Part shown: positions 28,065 to 36,970 of the stretch, piece by piece | How positions within the stretch are numbered: position 1 is the first letter of the stretch | How the letters are laid out: each line of letters begins with the position of its first letter | NCBI RefSeq assembly: GCF_010730955.1 | Contig: NZ_AP022577.1 | Span: 3,286,001-3,350,000 of the forward strand | Length of the DNA stretch: 64,000 nt | Direction of reading: 5' to 3' | DNA from: Mycolicibacterium aubagnense | Lineage (GTDB): Bacteria > Actinomycetota > Actinomycetes > Mycobacteriales > Mycobacteriaceae | Notes under the pieces: model-generated | Told to the model about the DNA's origin: nothing | What the model saw: only the letters and a program-made list of their open reading frames with translations | The model's database searches: none | Translations under genes and position numbers: made by a program

Positions 28065-28964
28065 ATGTCCGATATCCTGACCCGCGCACAACTGTCGCTC
28101 CTCGCCGATCTGTTGCAGACCGACACCGCGCGCCTGTCCAGCCTGGCACACCTCGGCGCCGACGATCTGAAAGCGCTCCGCGGCGCCCTCTCCGACGCGC
28201 TGTTCGATGAACAGGCCGAAGCGTTCGCGCGGGTGAGCAAGCTGGCGCCGCTGGTTCCCAACGCCTTGGTGGTCACTGTCGCGCAGCGGGCGGTACCTCC
28301 CGAAGTCGCGGGACGCGTCGGTGGCGCGGTCGGCCTGGCCCACACCGATCGCGCCATCGGCGTGTTGTCGGGCCTGAAGCCCGCCTACCTCGCCGACGCG
28401 GCACCGTACGTCGATCCGCGGGTGATCCCGCACTTCGCCCCGCGACTGCCGGCCAAGCTGCTGATCCCGGCCGCGAAGGAACTGCTGCGGCGCCGCGACT
28501 ATCTGACCGCATCACGTTTCGTCGAATTCGCCACCGACGAGCACATCGTGGCATTCGAGAAGGCCATCGATGACGACGAAGGCATCATCCTGACCGGCGT
28601 CCTGGTGTCCGACACCAAGGTCATGAACGACATCATGCGGGCAGCCGGACCGGATCGCTCGCTGCGCATGGCGAGGACGGCCACCGCCCGCGCCAAGCCC
28701 GAGGTGCTGGCCGCGCTGCTGTCTCTGCTGAACCGGATCGACCCTGCACTCGCGAGGCCCGCCGTTACCGAGTTACTCGGCCATCCCGACGCCGAGAGGG
28801 TCACCTACGTCCTCGATGTCGCCGCGGCGGAAGGCGTTGTTGTTGAGACACTTGCGGTTTCAGCGGCGCTGGACGACGACGCCCTTGCCCGCCTGACGAG
28901 CTTGGAGGCCTGGCACCGGCTGGCCGGCGCCGCTGAATCCTGGGCAAACGAGACTCCTGCGTGA
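28065..28964 (+). CDS. Helical-repeat protein of unknown function
   Basis: 299 aa, all-helical in appearance, with successive amphipathic helices such as LSLLADLLQTDTARLSSLAHLG and LRGALSDALFDEQAEAFARVSKL. Repeated PAKLLIPAAKELLRRRDYLTASRF-like pairs suggest a HEAT- or DUF2336-like solenoid. No catalytic motif. It sits between a small helical protein and an ABC1 kinase in one operon, so it may be a scaffold or partner of that kinase (inference). Confidence 0.7.
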   Translation: MSDILTRAQLSLLADLLQTDTARLSSLAHLGADDLKALRGALSDALFDEQAEAFARVSKLAPLVPNALVVTVAQRAVPPEVAGRVGGAVGLAHTDRAIGVLSGLKPAYLADAAPYVDPRVIPHFAPRLPAKLLIPAAKELLRRRDYLTASRFVEFATDEHIVAFEKAIDDDEGIILTGVLVSDTKVMNDIMRAAGPDRSLRMARTATARAKPEVLAALLSLLNRIDPALARPAVTELLGHPDAERVTYVLDVAAAEGVVVETLAVSAALDDDALARLTSLEAWHRLAGAAESWANETPA

Positions 28965-29017
28965 CAGCATCGACGACATGGTGAACGAGCGGTTGCACCA
29001 ACTCAGGGGCGGGCAGC

Positions 29018-30382
29018 GTGGCACGCCGACTGCCTGAAGGGCGGCTGGCCCGGGGCGGAAAGCTGGGTGCCCTGGCCGCCAAACAGGCTGTGCGCGGCGG
29101 CCGCACCCGACTGTCGATGGTCGGCCGGTCGGAACGCGCCAAAGAACTGCTCGCCGAGCGCGCCACCATCGAGATGGCCGAGAATCTTGTGACGGTGCTG
29201 GGTGCCATGAAGGGCGCAGCGATGAAGCTCGGTCAGATGCTGTCGGTGATCGAACTCGACCTGGTGCCCGAGTCACATCGCGAGCAGTTCCGGCAGAAGC
29301 TTGCCACGCTACGCGACCAGGCACCCCAGGCGCCGTTCAGCGCCATGCGCGAAGTAATGGAAGCCGACCTCGGGCCGATGTCTGCCGTCTTCTCCGATTT
29401 TGACGAAAGCCCCACGGCGGCAGCGTCAATCGGCCAGGTGTACCGGGCCCAGCTGCGTGACGGCCGGGATGTTGCGGTCAAGGTCCAGTACCCCGGCGTG
29501 GACCGCGCGATCCAGGCCGACATGCGCAATCTGGCGCTGCTGATGAAGCTCTGGCGGGTATGGTCGGCGGCGAATACCGCGATGCTCGACGAGATAACCA
29601 GGAATTTCGAAAGCGAACTGGATTACCTGCGGGAGGCAACGACTCAACACCTCGTGGCCGAGCAGTACCGGGGACACCCGTTCATCGTCGTCCCCGACAG
29701 CGTCACCCAGTTCTGTACGCCGCGGGTGCTGATCACCGAATACCTTGACGCCACCGGATTCGACCACATGCGGACGCTGCCGGCCGCCGACCGTAATCAC
29801 ATCGGTGAACTGATCTACCGGTTCTACATCGGGTCACTGTTCATCAACCACGAGTTCTGCGGCGATCCGCACCCCGGCAATATCATGCTGGCACCCGATG
29901 GCCGGGTCGGATTCGTCGACTTCGGGCTGTACAACCACATGGATCCGGCCAACGTGGCGTTCGAGCTGGACTGCTTTCACGCAGCCGTCGAAGACCGCGC
30001 CGACGACCTCTACCGGCTGATGCTCGGCCGCGGAATCATCGACGCGGAATCCGATGTGACAGCCCAGGATTGTCTCGAATACACCTGGGCTGCCAGCGAG
30101 TGGCACATGGTCGATGAGGACATCACCATCACCCCCGAGCTGGCCACGGGCGCCGTCGTCTCGGCCATCGACCCGCGCCAGACAGAATTCGCGGGCATGA
30201 AACAGCAGATGCTGCCGCCCGAACACGTCTTCTCCCGGCGTGCCGACTTCCTTACTTTCGGCACCCTGGGGCATCTGCAGAGCACCAACAACTGGTACCG
30301 GATCGGCCAGGAGTGGTTCTTCGGCCGCCCCGCTGCCACCGAGGTCGGCCGCGAGATAGCACGCTGGCGAGCCGCACGCTGA
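29018..30382 (+). CDS. ABC1/UbiB-family atypical kinase
   Basis: 454 aa from GTG 29018 with GGGGCGGG upstream. ABC1 hallmarks in order: KGAAMKLGQMLS (the KxGQ element), AAASIGQVYRA (Ala-rich loop), VAVKVQYPG (catalytic Lys), FESELDYLREA, LITEYLDATG, FCGDPHPGNIMLAPDG and VDFGL. UbiB-type proteins support quinone or lipid metabolism at the membrane, though no C-terminal membrane helices are obvious here. Last gene of the operon; its stop is 3 bp from the convergent amine oxidase. Confidence 0.88.
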   Translation: MARRLPEGRLARGGKLGALAAKQAVRGGRTRLSMVGRSERAKELLAERATIEMAENLVTVLGAMKGAAMKLGQMLSVIELDLVPESHREQFRQKLATLRDQAPQAPFSAMREVMEADLGPMSAVFSDFDESPTAAASIGQVYRAQLRDGRDVAVKVQYPGVDRAIQADMRNLALLMKLWRVWSAANTAMLDEITRNFESELDYLREATTQHLVAEQYRGHPFIVVPDSVTQFCTPRVLITEYLDATGFDHMRTLPAADRNHIGELIYRFYIGSLFINHEFCGDPHPGNIMLAPDGRVGFVDFGLYNHMDPANVAFELDCFHAAVEDRADDLYRLMLGRGIIDAESDVTAQDCLEYTWAASEWHMVDEDITITPELATGAVVSAIDPRQTEFAGMKQQMLPPEHVFSRRADFLTFGTLGHLQSTNNWYRIGQEWFFGRPAATEVGREIARWRAAR

Positions 30383-30385
30383 AAC

Positions 30386-31753
30386 TCAGACTGCGACAAC
30401 GCTTTCCGCGGCAATGACTTCGGCCGCGGCGCGTTCGCCCGAGCGCACCGCGCCGTCGATCCAGCCGCACATGATGGCCGAACTCTCCGTGCCGGCCCAG
30501 TGGATCCGTCCGCAAGGGGTCCGTAGCGCGTGGCCGAACTCGGTCAACACACCGGGCGGCGCATGGCTGATCATGCCGCCGCCGGAGTAGCGCTCGACCG
30601 TCCAGTCCTGCTCGTGATAGCTGATCGGGGACGCCGCCTTCGCACCGAACCGGTCGACCAGCTCGTCGATGACCACAGCTTTGCGGGCATCCGGATCGAG
30701 CAGTCCGAGCTTCCGCGCGGCCGGCCCCTCGGTGATGACGCACATGATCCCGGGCGTGCCCGTATCCGTGCACGCGTCGATGGTCAGGGTGGCCGGGCTG
30801 CCGGGTGCGGCCGACTGCCCGCATAGGCCGTCGGCCCGCCAGAACGCGGTGTCGTAGACGACCGAGATCTTGTAGACGGCCCCGCTGGGCATGCGGCGGT
30901 GCAAGAACATCCGGTCGACGGGAAGCATTGGCTCGTAATCGATTTGCGCGGCGACGGCCAGTGGGACGGCGACGATGGCGTGCCGTGCGCGGACGGTCAG
31001 CCGCTCGGAACGCACGGTGACGCCGTCGTCGTCCTGCGCGATGCGGTCAACCGGCCGCGAAAGGTGCAGTGCGTCACCGACTTCGGCCGCCATAGGTCCG
31101 TAGATGGCGCCCATCCCACCATGCACCCGGGCGTCCTGAGCACCGCCGGAGTTGGAGATGACGAAGACCGGTCCGCCGCCAGACCCCATCTGGTGCAGCG
31201 CCCACAGCAGTGACACCTCGGAGGCGGCCGATGTGTAGATGCCGGCGAGTGCCATGTCGAGCATCTCTCGCGCCTGCTGCGAGTGGATATTTCGATTCAG
31301 CCACTCCCCCAGCGTGATTCGATCCCATTCGGCGGCCTTCTTCGCTTCCCACGGCGCGTCGAACGGGATCGATGTGCACATCTGCCCGACCTCGAGGAGA
31401 CCGGCGCCGAGGTTGGCGATGGCCCAGGGGCTCATCGCCCAGGGAATGGTCCCGGAGTACCGATGCTTCTTGCCATCGACGATCATCAGGGCATCGCCGT
31501 CGACGTACTCCTTGTATTCGGCCACGCCGTATTCGGCCATCAGCGCCTTGATCCGGTCCTGCCCCGGACCCACCCATGCCCCGCCCCGGTCGATCCACGT
31601 TCCGTCGGGCAGCATCTCGGTGAAGGTGCGCCCGCCCACCCGGTCCCGCGCCTCCAGCAAGGCCACCGTGTGGCCCGCCTGCTTGAGTCGCAACGCTGCG
31701 GTCAGCCCCGCAAAACCTGCCCCCACAACACAAAAGTCGACATCGGCGGCCAT
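30386..31753 (-). CDS. Flavin monoamine oxidase, AofH-like
   Basis: 455 aa. FAD dinucleotide fold at the start, VVGAGFAGLTAALRLKQAG, then LLEARDRVGGRTFTEMLPDGTWIDRGGAWVG, the GG-doublet characteristic of the amine oxidase family. C-terminal HWAGTESSAIMCGWIDGAVRSGERAAAEV closes the FAD site. The conserved Cys for covalent FAD in animal MAO is not evident, so FAD is probably non-covalent. Likely oxidises a primary amine to aldehyde with H2O2 and NH3; putrescine or tyramine are family precedents. A TetR gene lies upstream in the same direction. Confidence 0.87.
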   Translation of the reverse strand: MAADVDFCVVGAGFAGLTAALRLKQAGHTVALLEARDRVGGRTFTEMLPDGTWIDRGGAWVGPGQDRIKALMAEYGVAEYKEYVDGDALMIVDGKKHRYSGTIPWAMSPWAIANLGAGLLEVGQMCTSIPFDAPWEAKKAAEWDRITLGEWLNRNIHSQQAREMLDMALAGIYTSAASEVSLLWALHQMGSGGGPVFVISNSGGAQDARVHGGMGAIYGPMAAEVGDALHLSRPVDRIAQDDDGVTVRSERLTVRARHAIVAVPLAVAAQIDYEPMLPVDRMFLHRRMPSGAVYKISVVYDTAFWRADGLCGQSAAPGSPATLTIDACTDTGTPGIMCVITEGPAARKLGLLDPDARKAVVIDELVDRFGAKAASPISYHEQDWTVERYSGGGMISHAPPGVLTEFGHALRTPCGRIHWAGTESSAIMCGWIDGAVRSGERAAAEVIAAESVVAV

Positions 31754-31864
31754 GAGTCACCCCTTCGTTCGGCGTCGCAACTGCCCACATCCGGGTACCG
31801 CTGAAATTACGCCGCCCAGAGCACGTCAGAGCCAGGAACTGACGAATAGGTCAAATATCTGGGT

Positions 31865-31890
31865 CCACGTGCGCCTGATTGTGCGCGTGG
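31865..31890 (-). terminator. Hairpin between TetR gene and amine oxidase gene
   Basis: CCACGTGCGC (31865-31874) can pair over ten positions with GTGCGCGTGG (31881-31890) if two G-U pairs are allowed, with a 6-nt loop. It lies 27 bp past the stop of the minus-strand TetR gene and upstream of the amine oxidase, so it probably ends the TetR transcript. No U-tract. Confidence 0.5.
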
Positions 31891-31916
31891 CCGGCGGGCT
31901 GTGCGACGAGGTGACG

Positions 31917-32561
31917 TCATGGCTGCACGTGAGAACCCCTAGGCGGGACCTCTCTGCGCTGGTCCACGGGCAATCGATCGATGACGCCCAGGGCGAGCTC
32001 CCTGGCGCACTCCAGCTCGCCGTCGTCAGCGAACAGTTCCCGACGGGTGTTGCCCGCGGTGAGAAATGCGTCGATTGCGAAGGCGTCCGCCGCCGGGTTC
32101 GGCGAGCCCGCGGCGCTCAGCTCGGTTTCCAGCAGCACCAACCAGCCACGCTTGAGCTTGCGAACCTCGTCGGCGACCGGACCGTCTCGCCGGCCGTATT
32201 CGGCCGTCGTCGCGGCCATGAAGCAACCGCCGCGAAATACGCCGGCCCGCAGATTGTCGACCCACGAATCGATGAGCACGCGTAGTCGCGGTGCACCCGC
32301 AGCTGCGTCGTACACGTTCGCGAGCAGCGTGTCGCGGTAGATGTTCCGCGCCTCGGCCACCGCCGCGACCTGTATCGCCTCACGATTTCCGAACACCGTG
32401 AGGATGCCGCTCTTGCTCACCCCGGTGGCCGTTGCCAACGTACCCACCGTGATCGAGTCGAGGCCGTGCGTTGTCGCGATCATGGCCGCCTCGTGAGCGA
32501 CCTTGCGACGCGTCGCGTCCCCACGGACGCGGCGTCCATCCGTCTGATCGTCGGTTGCCAT
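31917..32561 (-). CDS. TetR-family regulator
   Basis: 214 aa. DNA-binding domain: TRRKVAHEAAMIATTHGLDSITVGTLATATGVSKSGILTVFGNREAIQ, with V-S-K-S-G-I-L-T-V-F as recognition helix. C-terminal domain contains GVFRGGCFMAATTAEYGRRDGPVADEV, typical of the TetR_C_16/AcrR-like group with an FxGGCFxA motif. It is divergent from an SRPBCC protein and separated from it by a strong dyad. Confidence 0.88.
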   Translation of the reverse strand: MATDDQTDGRRVRGDATRRKVAHEAAMIATTHGLDSITVGTLATATGVSKSGILTVFGNREAIQVAAVAEARNIYRDTLLANVYDAAAGAPRLRVLIDSWVDNLRAGVFRGGCFMAATTAEYGRRDGPVADEVRKLKRGWLVLLETELSAAGSPNPAADAFAIDAFLTAGNTRRELFADDGELECARELALGVIDRLPVDQRREVPPRGSHVQP

Positions 32562-32571
32562 CTCGATACTT

Positions 32572-32593
32572 TATACGTCCGACTGGACGCATA
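32572..32593. promoter_or_regulatory. TetR operator candidate
   Basis: TATACGTCC (32572-32580), four spacer bases, GGACGCATA (32585-32593): a 9-bp inverted repeat with one mismatch. It lies 10 bp upstream of the TetR start and 67 bp upstream of the divergent SRPBCC gene, where it would control both. Size and symmetry are typical of TetR operators. Confidence 0.6.
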
Positions 32594-32660
32594 GGAGCAT
32601 GATCGCTATGGTCCAGATACACGACCGTTCGAACGTTTATCTCTGGGATTGGGGTGCCAC

Positions 32661-33170
32661 ATGACTGCGAATCCACAACCGGTGCTCGAGGACAGCATCG
32701 ACATCGCCGCGACGCCGACCACGGTTTGGTCGTTGGTCAGCGACGTCCGCCGCATGGCCGAGTGGAGCCCACAGGTCGAATCGACGCGACTTCGACATGG
32801 CGCGGATGAGGTGGTCCAGGGTGTGGAATTCACCAACCTGAACAGCAACGGCACATTCCAGTGGAAGACGCACGGAACGGTGGTGCGGTTGGACAGTGAC
32901 CGCGAGATCGCGTTCCGGATCACGGAGAACTGGGCCATCTGGTCCCTGCGCCTAGAGCCCACGCCGGGCGGAACCAAGCTCACCCAGCGGCGCGAGAGCC
33001 CCGACGGCAGCCCTGACGGGACAGTCAAGGTCATCGACGCCTACCTGGGCGGGCAGGCTGTCTTCACCGAATCCATGCGCGACGGGATGCGTCATACCCT
33101 GCAGGCGATCAAGGCAGCTGCGGAACAGCAGTCGGCTGCAACCGGGGCGGCGTCGCCTGGCCTACGTTGA
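32661..33170 (+). CDS. SRPBCC-family protein
   Basis: 169 aa. START/polyketide-cyclase-like fold: EDSIDIAATPTTVWSLVSDVRRMAEWSPQVES at the N-terminus is the classical SRPBCC opening. It is followed by strands GVEFTNLNSN, TFQWKTHGTVVRL and WSLRLEPTPGGTKLTQRRE, and a long C-terminal helix TESMRDGMRHTLQAIKAAAE. It probably binds a hydrophobic ligand in the cytoplasm. Divergent from a TetR with a shared operator, so likely induced by the ligand that the TetR senses. Confidence 0.82.
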   Translation: MTANPQPVLEDSIDIAATPTTVWSLVSDVRRMAEWSPQVESTRLRHGADEVVQGVEFTNLNSNGTFQWKTHGTVVRLDSDREIAFRITENWAIWSLRLEPTPGGTKLTQRRESPDGSPDGTVKVIDAYLGGQAVFTESMRDGMRHTLQAIKAAAEQQSAATGAASPGLR

Positions 33171-33225
33171 CATCCGCACCAATCCCCTTGGACAGCAATC
33201 GCATAACGGCGATCAACCGTCGTCA

Positions 33226-33762
33226 TTACCCTCGCGGTGTGACGTCGTACGCGTGGTGGACGATGTCGTGCAAGTGGTAGACAGAGATGGTCGCGATGGT
33301 GAATTCGCTTCCATTACTGCGTAATCCGCGTCGACTCCACGCGTCCGCCGGCACAGTGGCATACGTGGCGGCAACAGCGTTCGCGGCGTCGAAGAGCTCG
33401 GTGGCGACCACGGCGGGGTCTTGCGACGCGTAGTCGTCGGCGATCGCGGTTTCGTCCTGGTCCCAGTTCGGGAACTGCGGATCGTCCTCGGTCAGCATCA
33501 ATCGGACGCGGTGATCGAAGATCCGGTGCACGTCACGGATATGGCACCCGTATTCGAGGGTCGACCACACACCGGGCTCGGGCCGGGCACGGACACCGGA
33601 CCCCGCCAACCGGTGCACCCAATCAGCGGCATCGTCACGAATCCGGTCCGCGACGTCGGTGGGCTGGACAGACGACGCATCAAAGCCGCATGCCGGGCAC
33701 GCGCGGGACAGTACCCACGTCCAGTCCTTGGTGTCGGGCTCGATCGGGTCAGGAGTCGTCAC
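33226..33762 (-). CDS. DinB-family protein with N-terminal CPACGFD motif
   Basis: 178 aa from GTG 33762; the frame is open to 34515 but overlaps the permease gene there. N-terminus WTWVLSRACPACGFDASS is a Cys pair typical of a mycobacterial DinB subgroup. Metal-binding His candidates are in LEYGCHIRDVHRIFDHRVRL and SVYHLHDIVHHAYDV. Likely a metal-dependent thiol transferase or related enzyme in the cytoplasm. Divergent from the permease with a 138-bp gap. Confidence 0.82.
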   Translation of the reverse strand: MTTPDPIEPDTKDWTWVLSRACPACGFDASSVQPTDVADRIRDDAADWVHRLAGSGVRARPEPGVWSTLEYGCHIRDVHRIFDHRVRLMLTEDDPQFPNWDQDETAIADDYASQDPAVVATELFDAANAVAATYATVPADAWSRRGLRSNGSEFTIATISVYHLHDIVHHAYDVTPRG

Positions 33763-33900
33763 GGGACCAGTGTGGCACGTGGTCCGAGTGAGGTGATTCG
33801 GATCGGTCCCCCGAGCAGCACGGGATAGCCTCGACGCACCAACGTGACCGCGGCCGAGCTCCACACACCACGCGATCACCAACAGACGGAAGGCGACCCG

Positions 33901-35286
33901 ATGACTCCGAGCACCCGTCGCGCGGAAGGACCCCCGGCCCAGACCGCGGACGGCACACTCGATTCGGGGATGCACCGCAAGCTGAAGAACCGGCACCTGC
34001 AGATGATCTCGCTGGGATCTGCAATCGGTACCGGCCTGTTCCTGGTCTCCGGTACCTCGGTCCAAACCGCCGGGCCGATCGTTCTCGTCGGATACGCGAT
34101 CGCCGGCATCGTGCTGTATGGGGTGATGCGGATGCTCGGTGAGATGGCCGTGGCTCATCCGGTCCCTGGGTCGTGGTCGGCGTACGCGCGCGAATACCTC
34201 GGCAAGCCAGCGGGATTCATCGCCGGCTGGAACTGGTGGTACGTGTGCATCGTCGTGTGCATGGTGGAGCTGACGGCCGCCTCGGAGTTCATGGCCTTCT
34301 GGTTCCCGCAGCTGCCGCACTGGATCACCACCGCGGGCTGCCTGGCGCTGATCACCGCGGCAAACATGATCAACGTCAAGGCCTTTGGCGAATTCGAATT
34401 CTACTTCACGCTGATCAAGGTGACGGCCGTCCTCGCCATGATCGGGCTCGGTATCGCCATCATCTTCGGCGCCGGTGACTACAACGTGCACGGCATGGAG
34501 AACCTCTGGGCGCATGGCGGTTTCGCGCCGAAGGGGCTCGGCGCGTTCATGATCTCGCTGGTCGCGATCACCTTCTCGTTCGGCGGCATCGAATCACTGG
34601 GCACCGCCGCCGGCGAGGTCGAAGAACCCGCCCGCAACATCCCCCGCGCCATCAATCAGGTCCTGCTGCGCATCCTGGTCTTCTACGTGGGCGCCATCGG
34701 CGTCATGCTGATCATCTGGCCCTGGGACAAAGTGGGCACGGACGGCAGTCCCTTCGTGCTGATGCTCGTCGGCCTCGGAATCGGTGGCGCCGCAACACTG
34801 CTCAATATCGTCGTGCTGACCGCGGCACTGTCCGTGGCAAACGTCATGACCTACAGCAACGCGCGTGTCCTGTCCGACCTCGCCGCCAGCGGTCAGGCAC
34901 CACGGTTTCTCGCCCACACCAACGAGCGCGGCGTACCGGTGCGTGCCCTCCTCATCAATTCCGGATTCGTTGCCGTTGCGGTGATCCTGAATGTCGCGCT
35001 GCCCGGCAAGGCGCTCGCGATCCTCATTCCCGTCGTGGTGGGTGCCGAGCTCATCACCTGGAGCATCATCGCGCTGAGCCACCTGCGCTTCCGTGCCCGC
35101 GAGGGAGCCGGTGTCTTCAAGACACCGCTGTCTCCGATCACGAACTACCTGTGCCTGGCGTACTTCGCCTTGATCTACCTGTTGATGACACAAGACCCGT
35201 CTTCGCACTCGGGGGCCATTGCGCTGCCCGTGTGGTTCTGCGGGCTCCTCGCCGTCGGGTTCCTGCTCAACAGGGTCACCCGCTAA
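33901..35286 (+). CDS. Amino-acid permease (AAT family)
   Basis: 461 aa, about 12 membrane spans. N-terminal LKNRHLQMISLGSAIGTGLFLVSG is the hallmark of the amino-acid transporter family (CycA, GabP, AnsP, AroP). It has SFGGIESLGTAAGEVEEPARNIPRAI in the central loop. RBS GGAAGG precedes ATG 33901; the earlier ATG at 33844 has none. Substrate not readable. It is followed 10 bp later by a serine hydrolase gene in the same direction. Confidence 0.88.
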   Translation: MTPSTRRAEGPPAQTADGTLDSGMHRKLKNRHLQMISLGSAIGTGLFLVSGTSVQTAGPIVLVGYAIAGIVLYGVMRMLGEMAVAHPVPGSWSAYAREYLGKPAGFIAGWNWWYVCIVVCMVELTAASEFMAFWFPQLPHWITTAGCLALITAANMINVKAFGEFEFYFTLIKVTAVLAMIGLGIAIIFGAGDYNVHGMENLWAHGGFAPKGLGAFMISLVAITFSFGGIESLGTAAGEVEEPARNIPRAINQVLLRILVFYVGAIGVMLIIWPWDKVGTDGSPFVLMLVGLGIGGAATLLNIVVLTAALSVANVMTYSNARVLSDLAASGQAPRFLAHTNERGVPVRALLINSGFVAVAVILNVALPGKALAILIPVVVGAELITWSIIALSHLRFRAREGAGVFKTPLSPITNYLCLAYFALIYLLMTQDPSSHSGAIALPVWFCGLLAVGFLLNRVTR

Positions 35287-35296
35287 CGTCGAGACC

Positions 35297-36814
35297 GTGG
35301 AGGTGTCAGGGTCACGGGTCGCACGGCTATCCGTCGTTCTGCTCACGCTCGCGGTGACGTCGTGTGGCCGTACGCCCCCACCCATCAGTGCTCCATCGCC
35401 GGCCGTGACACCACCGCGGGCCGCGATCCCGGCCACGACCCCGCCCGCCAATCCGGTGCCACGCGTCGTACCGAGCGGTCCGTTCGCAGCCGTCTCACAA
35501 CTGGTCAACGACGCAATCGCGGCACATCGCCTGCCCGGCGCGGTAATTCAGATCGGCCATGGCGGCGAGGTGGTCTTCCGGCAGGCCTACGGTGTTCGCC
35601 GACTCGGGGATGAACCCGGGCTCGACGGTTCGTCGTCGCCGGCCGAGCCGATGACCGACGACACCATCTTCGATCTCGCGTCGTTGTCGAAGAGCGTCGC
35701 GACGACGGTGGCTTTCCTACAGTTGTACGAAAAAGGACTGGTGCGGGTCGACGAGCCGATCCAGACCTACTTTCCGGAATTCAATCCCACCAATGACCCC
35801 CGGCGCGCCGAGGTCACCGTGCGGATGATGCTGACGCACACATCCGGTACCGGCGGCGACCTCAGTCACCAGGGTCCGTGGGGACTGACCGCGGCCGACA
35901 AGGCAGAAGGCATTCACCGAGCCCTCACCGCGCCGCTGGAATTCAACCCCGGCGACGGGTTCCACTACTCCGACCTCAACTTCATCATTCTCGGCGCACT
36001 GATCGAGAAGATCACGGGCCAAGAGTTGGACAACTACGTGCAGGACAACGTCTTTGGGCCATTGGGGCTTGCCGACACCCGGTATCTCCCCGCCACCAAA
36101 GCCTGCGGTCCGCACCAGATTCGGGGCACGGCAATCGTTTTCGAGGGCGTACCGTCCGGACCGTGCCCTCCAGGAACCTGGAGCACCGGGCTGCTGACGC
36201 GGGTGGCACCGACCGCGCACGACGACGACACCCCGGGCATCAATCCCGACTTCGACCACCTGATCCGCGGGACGGTCCACGACCCCACGGCGCGACGCAT
36301 GGGCGGGACCGGCGGAAGCGCCGGGGTGTTCTCGACGGTCGAGGACATCGGCCGCTACGCGCAGGCCCTGCTCGACCGGCTCGCCGGCCGACCGAGCCCG
36401 TTCCCGCTTGCGCAGGCCACCGCAGAACTGATGGCGACTCCGCAGCAGCCGGGGCATACGGCTTCGCAAGTTGACGCGGCGAATGCGGCGAGCCGCGCGG
36501 CCATCCACACGCACCCCAACACCGTAGATCCGCTGCTGGCCCCGAACTATCCCGCCATCGCGGGACAGTCGCTGCGGAGTTTTGGCTGGGACATCGACAC
36601 CGAGCATTCGCGACCCCGCGGCATGGTCTTCCCCGTCGGCAGCTTCGGCCATACCGGGTTCACGGGAGTCTCGCTGTGGATAGACCCCGCCTCCGACACC
36701 TACGTGGCGGTGTTGGCCAACGTGATCCATCAGCGCGGCGGTCCGCCCATCGCGAAGCTGAGCGGCGATATTGCCACCGAAGCGGCGCGGGCGCTGCGGC
36801 TGTATGGGAACTGA
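35297..36814 (+). CDS. Beta-lactamase-family serine hydrolase, lipoprotein
   Basis: 505 aa from GTG 35297 (GTG 35303 is also possible). Signal with lipobox VTSC (Cys23), followed by a Pro/Ala-rich linker, so it is tethered outside the membrane. The class C-like catalytic domain has SLSK (Ser129, Lys132), then TVRMMLTHTSGTGG and the FHYSDLNF tyrosine motif. GHTGFTG near the C-terminus replaces the KTG box. Such proteins act as esterases or D-Ala peptidases (LpqF/LipL-like), rarely as real beta-lactamases. Short hairpin GTCAGC-ATCA-GCTGAC at 36875-36890 downstream. Confidence 0.87.
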   Translation: MEVSGSRVARLSVVLLTLAVTSCGRTPPPISAPSPAVTPPRAAIPATTPPANPVPRVVPSGPFAAVSQLVNDAIAAHRLPGAVIQIGHGGEVVFRQAYGVRRLGDEPGLDGSSSPAEPMTDDTIFDLASLSKSVATTVAFLQLYEKGLVRVDEPIQTYFPEFNPTNDPRRAEVTVRMMLTHTSGTGGDLSHQGPWGLTAADKAEGIHRALTAPLEFNPGDGFHYSDLNFIILGALIEKITGQELDNYVQDNVFGPLGLADTRYLPATKACGPHQIRGTAIVFEGVPSGPCPPGTWSTGLLTRVAPTAHDDDTPGINPDFDHLIRGTVHDPTARRMGGTGGSAGVFSTVEDIGRYAQALLDRLAGRPSPFPLAQATAELMATPQQPGHTASQVDAANAASRAAIHTHPNTVDPLLAPNYPAIAGQSLRSFGWDIDTEHSRPRGMVFPVGSFGHTGFTGVSLWIDPASDTYVAVLANVIHQRGGPPIAKLSGDIATEAARALRLYGN

Positions 36815-36970
36815 CGGAGTTCTGCGCGCACGTCGGCGTGTCGGCTCCCTGTGCGGCACTTGCGATCTGAAGCTGTCAGCATCAGCTGACGTTGTCCGCT
36901 CTTGTTGACAATGTCCCTTTTTGTGACAACTCGGAACCGGAACTGCCGTCACGGAAGGAGAATGCACCGG

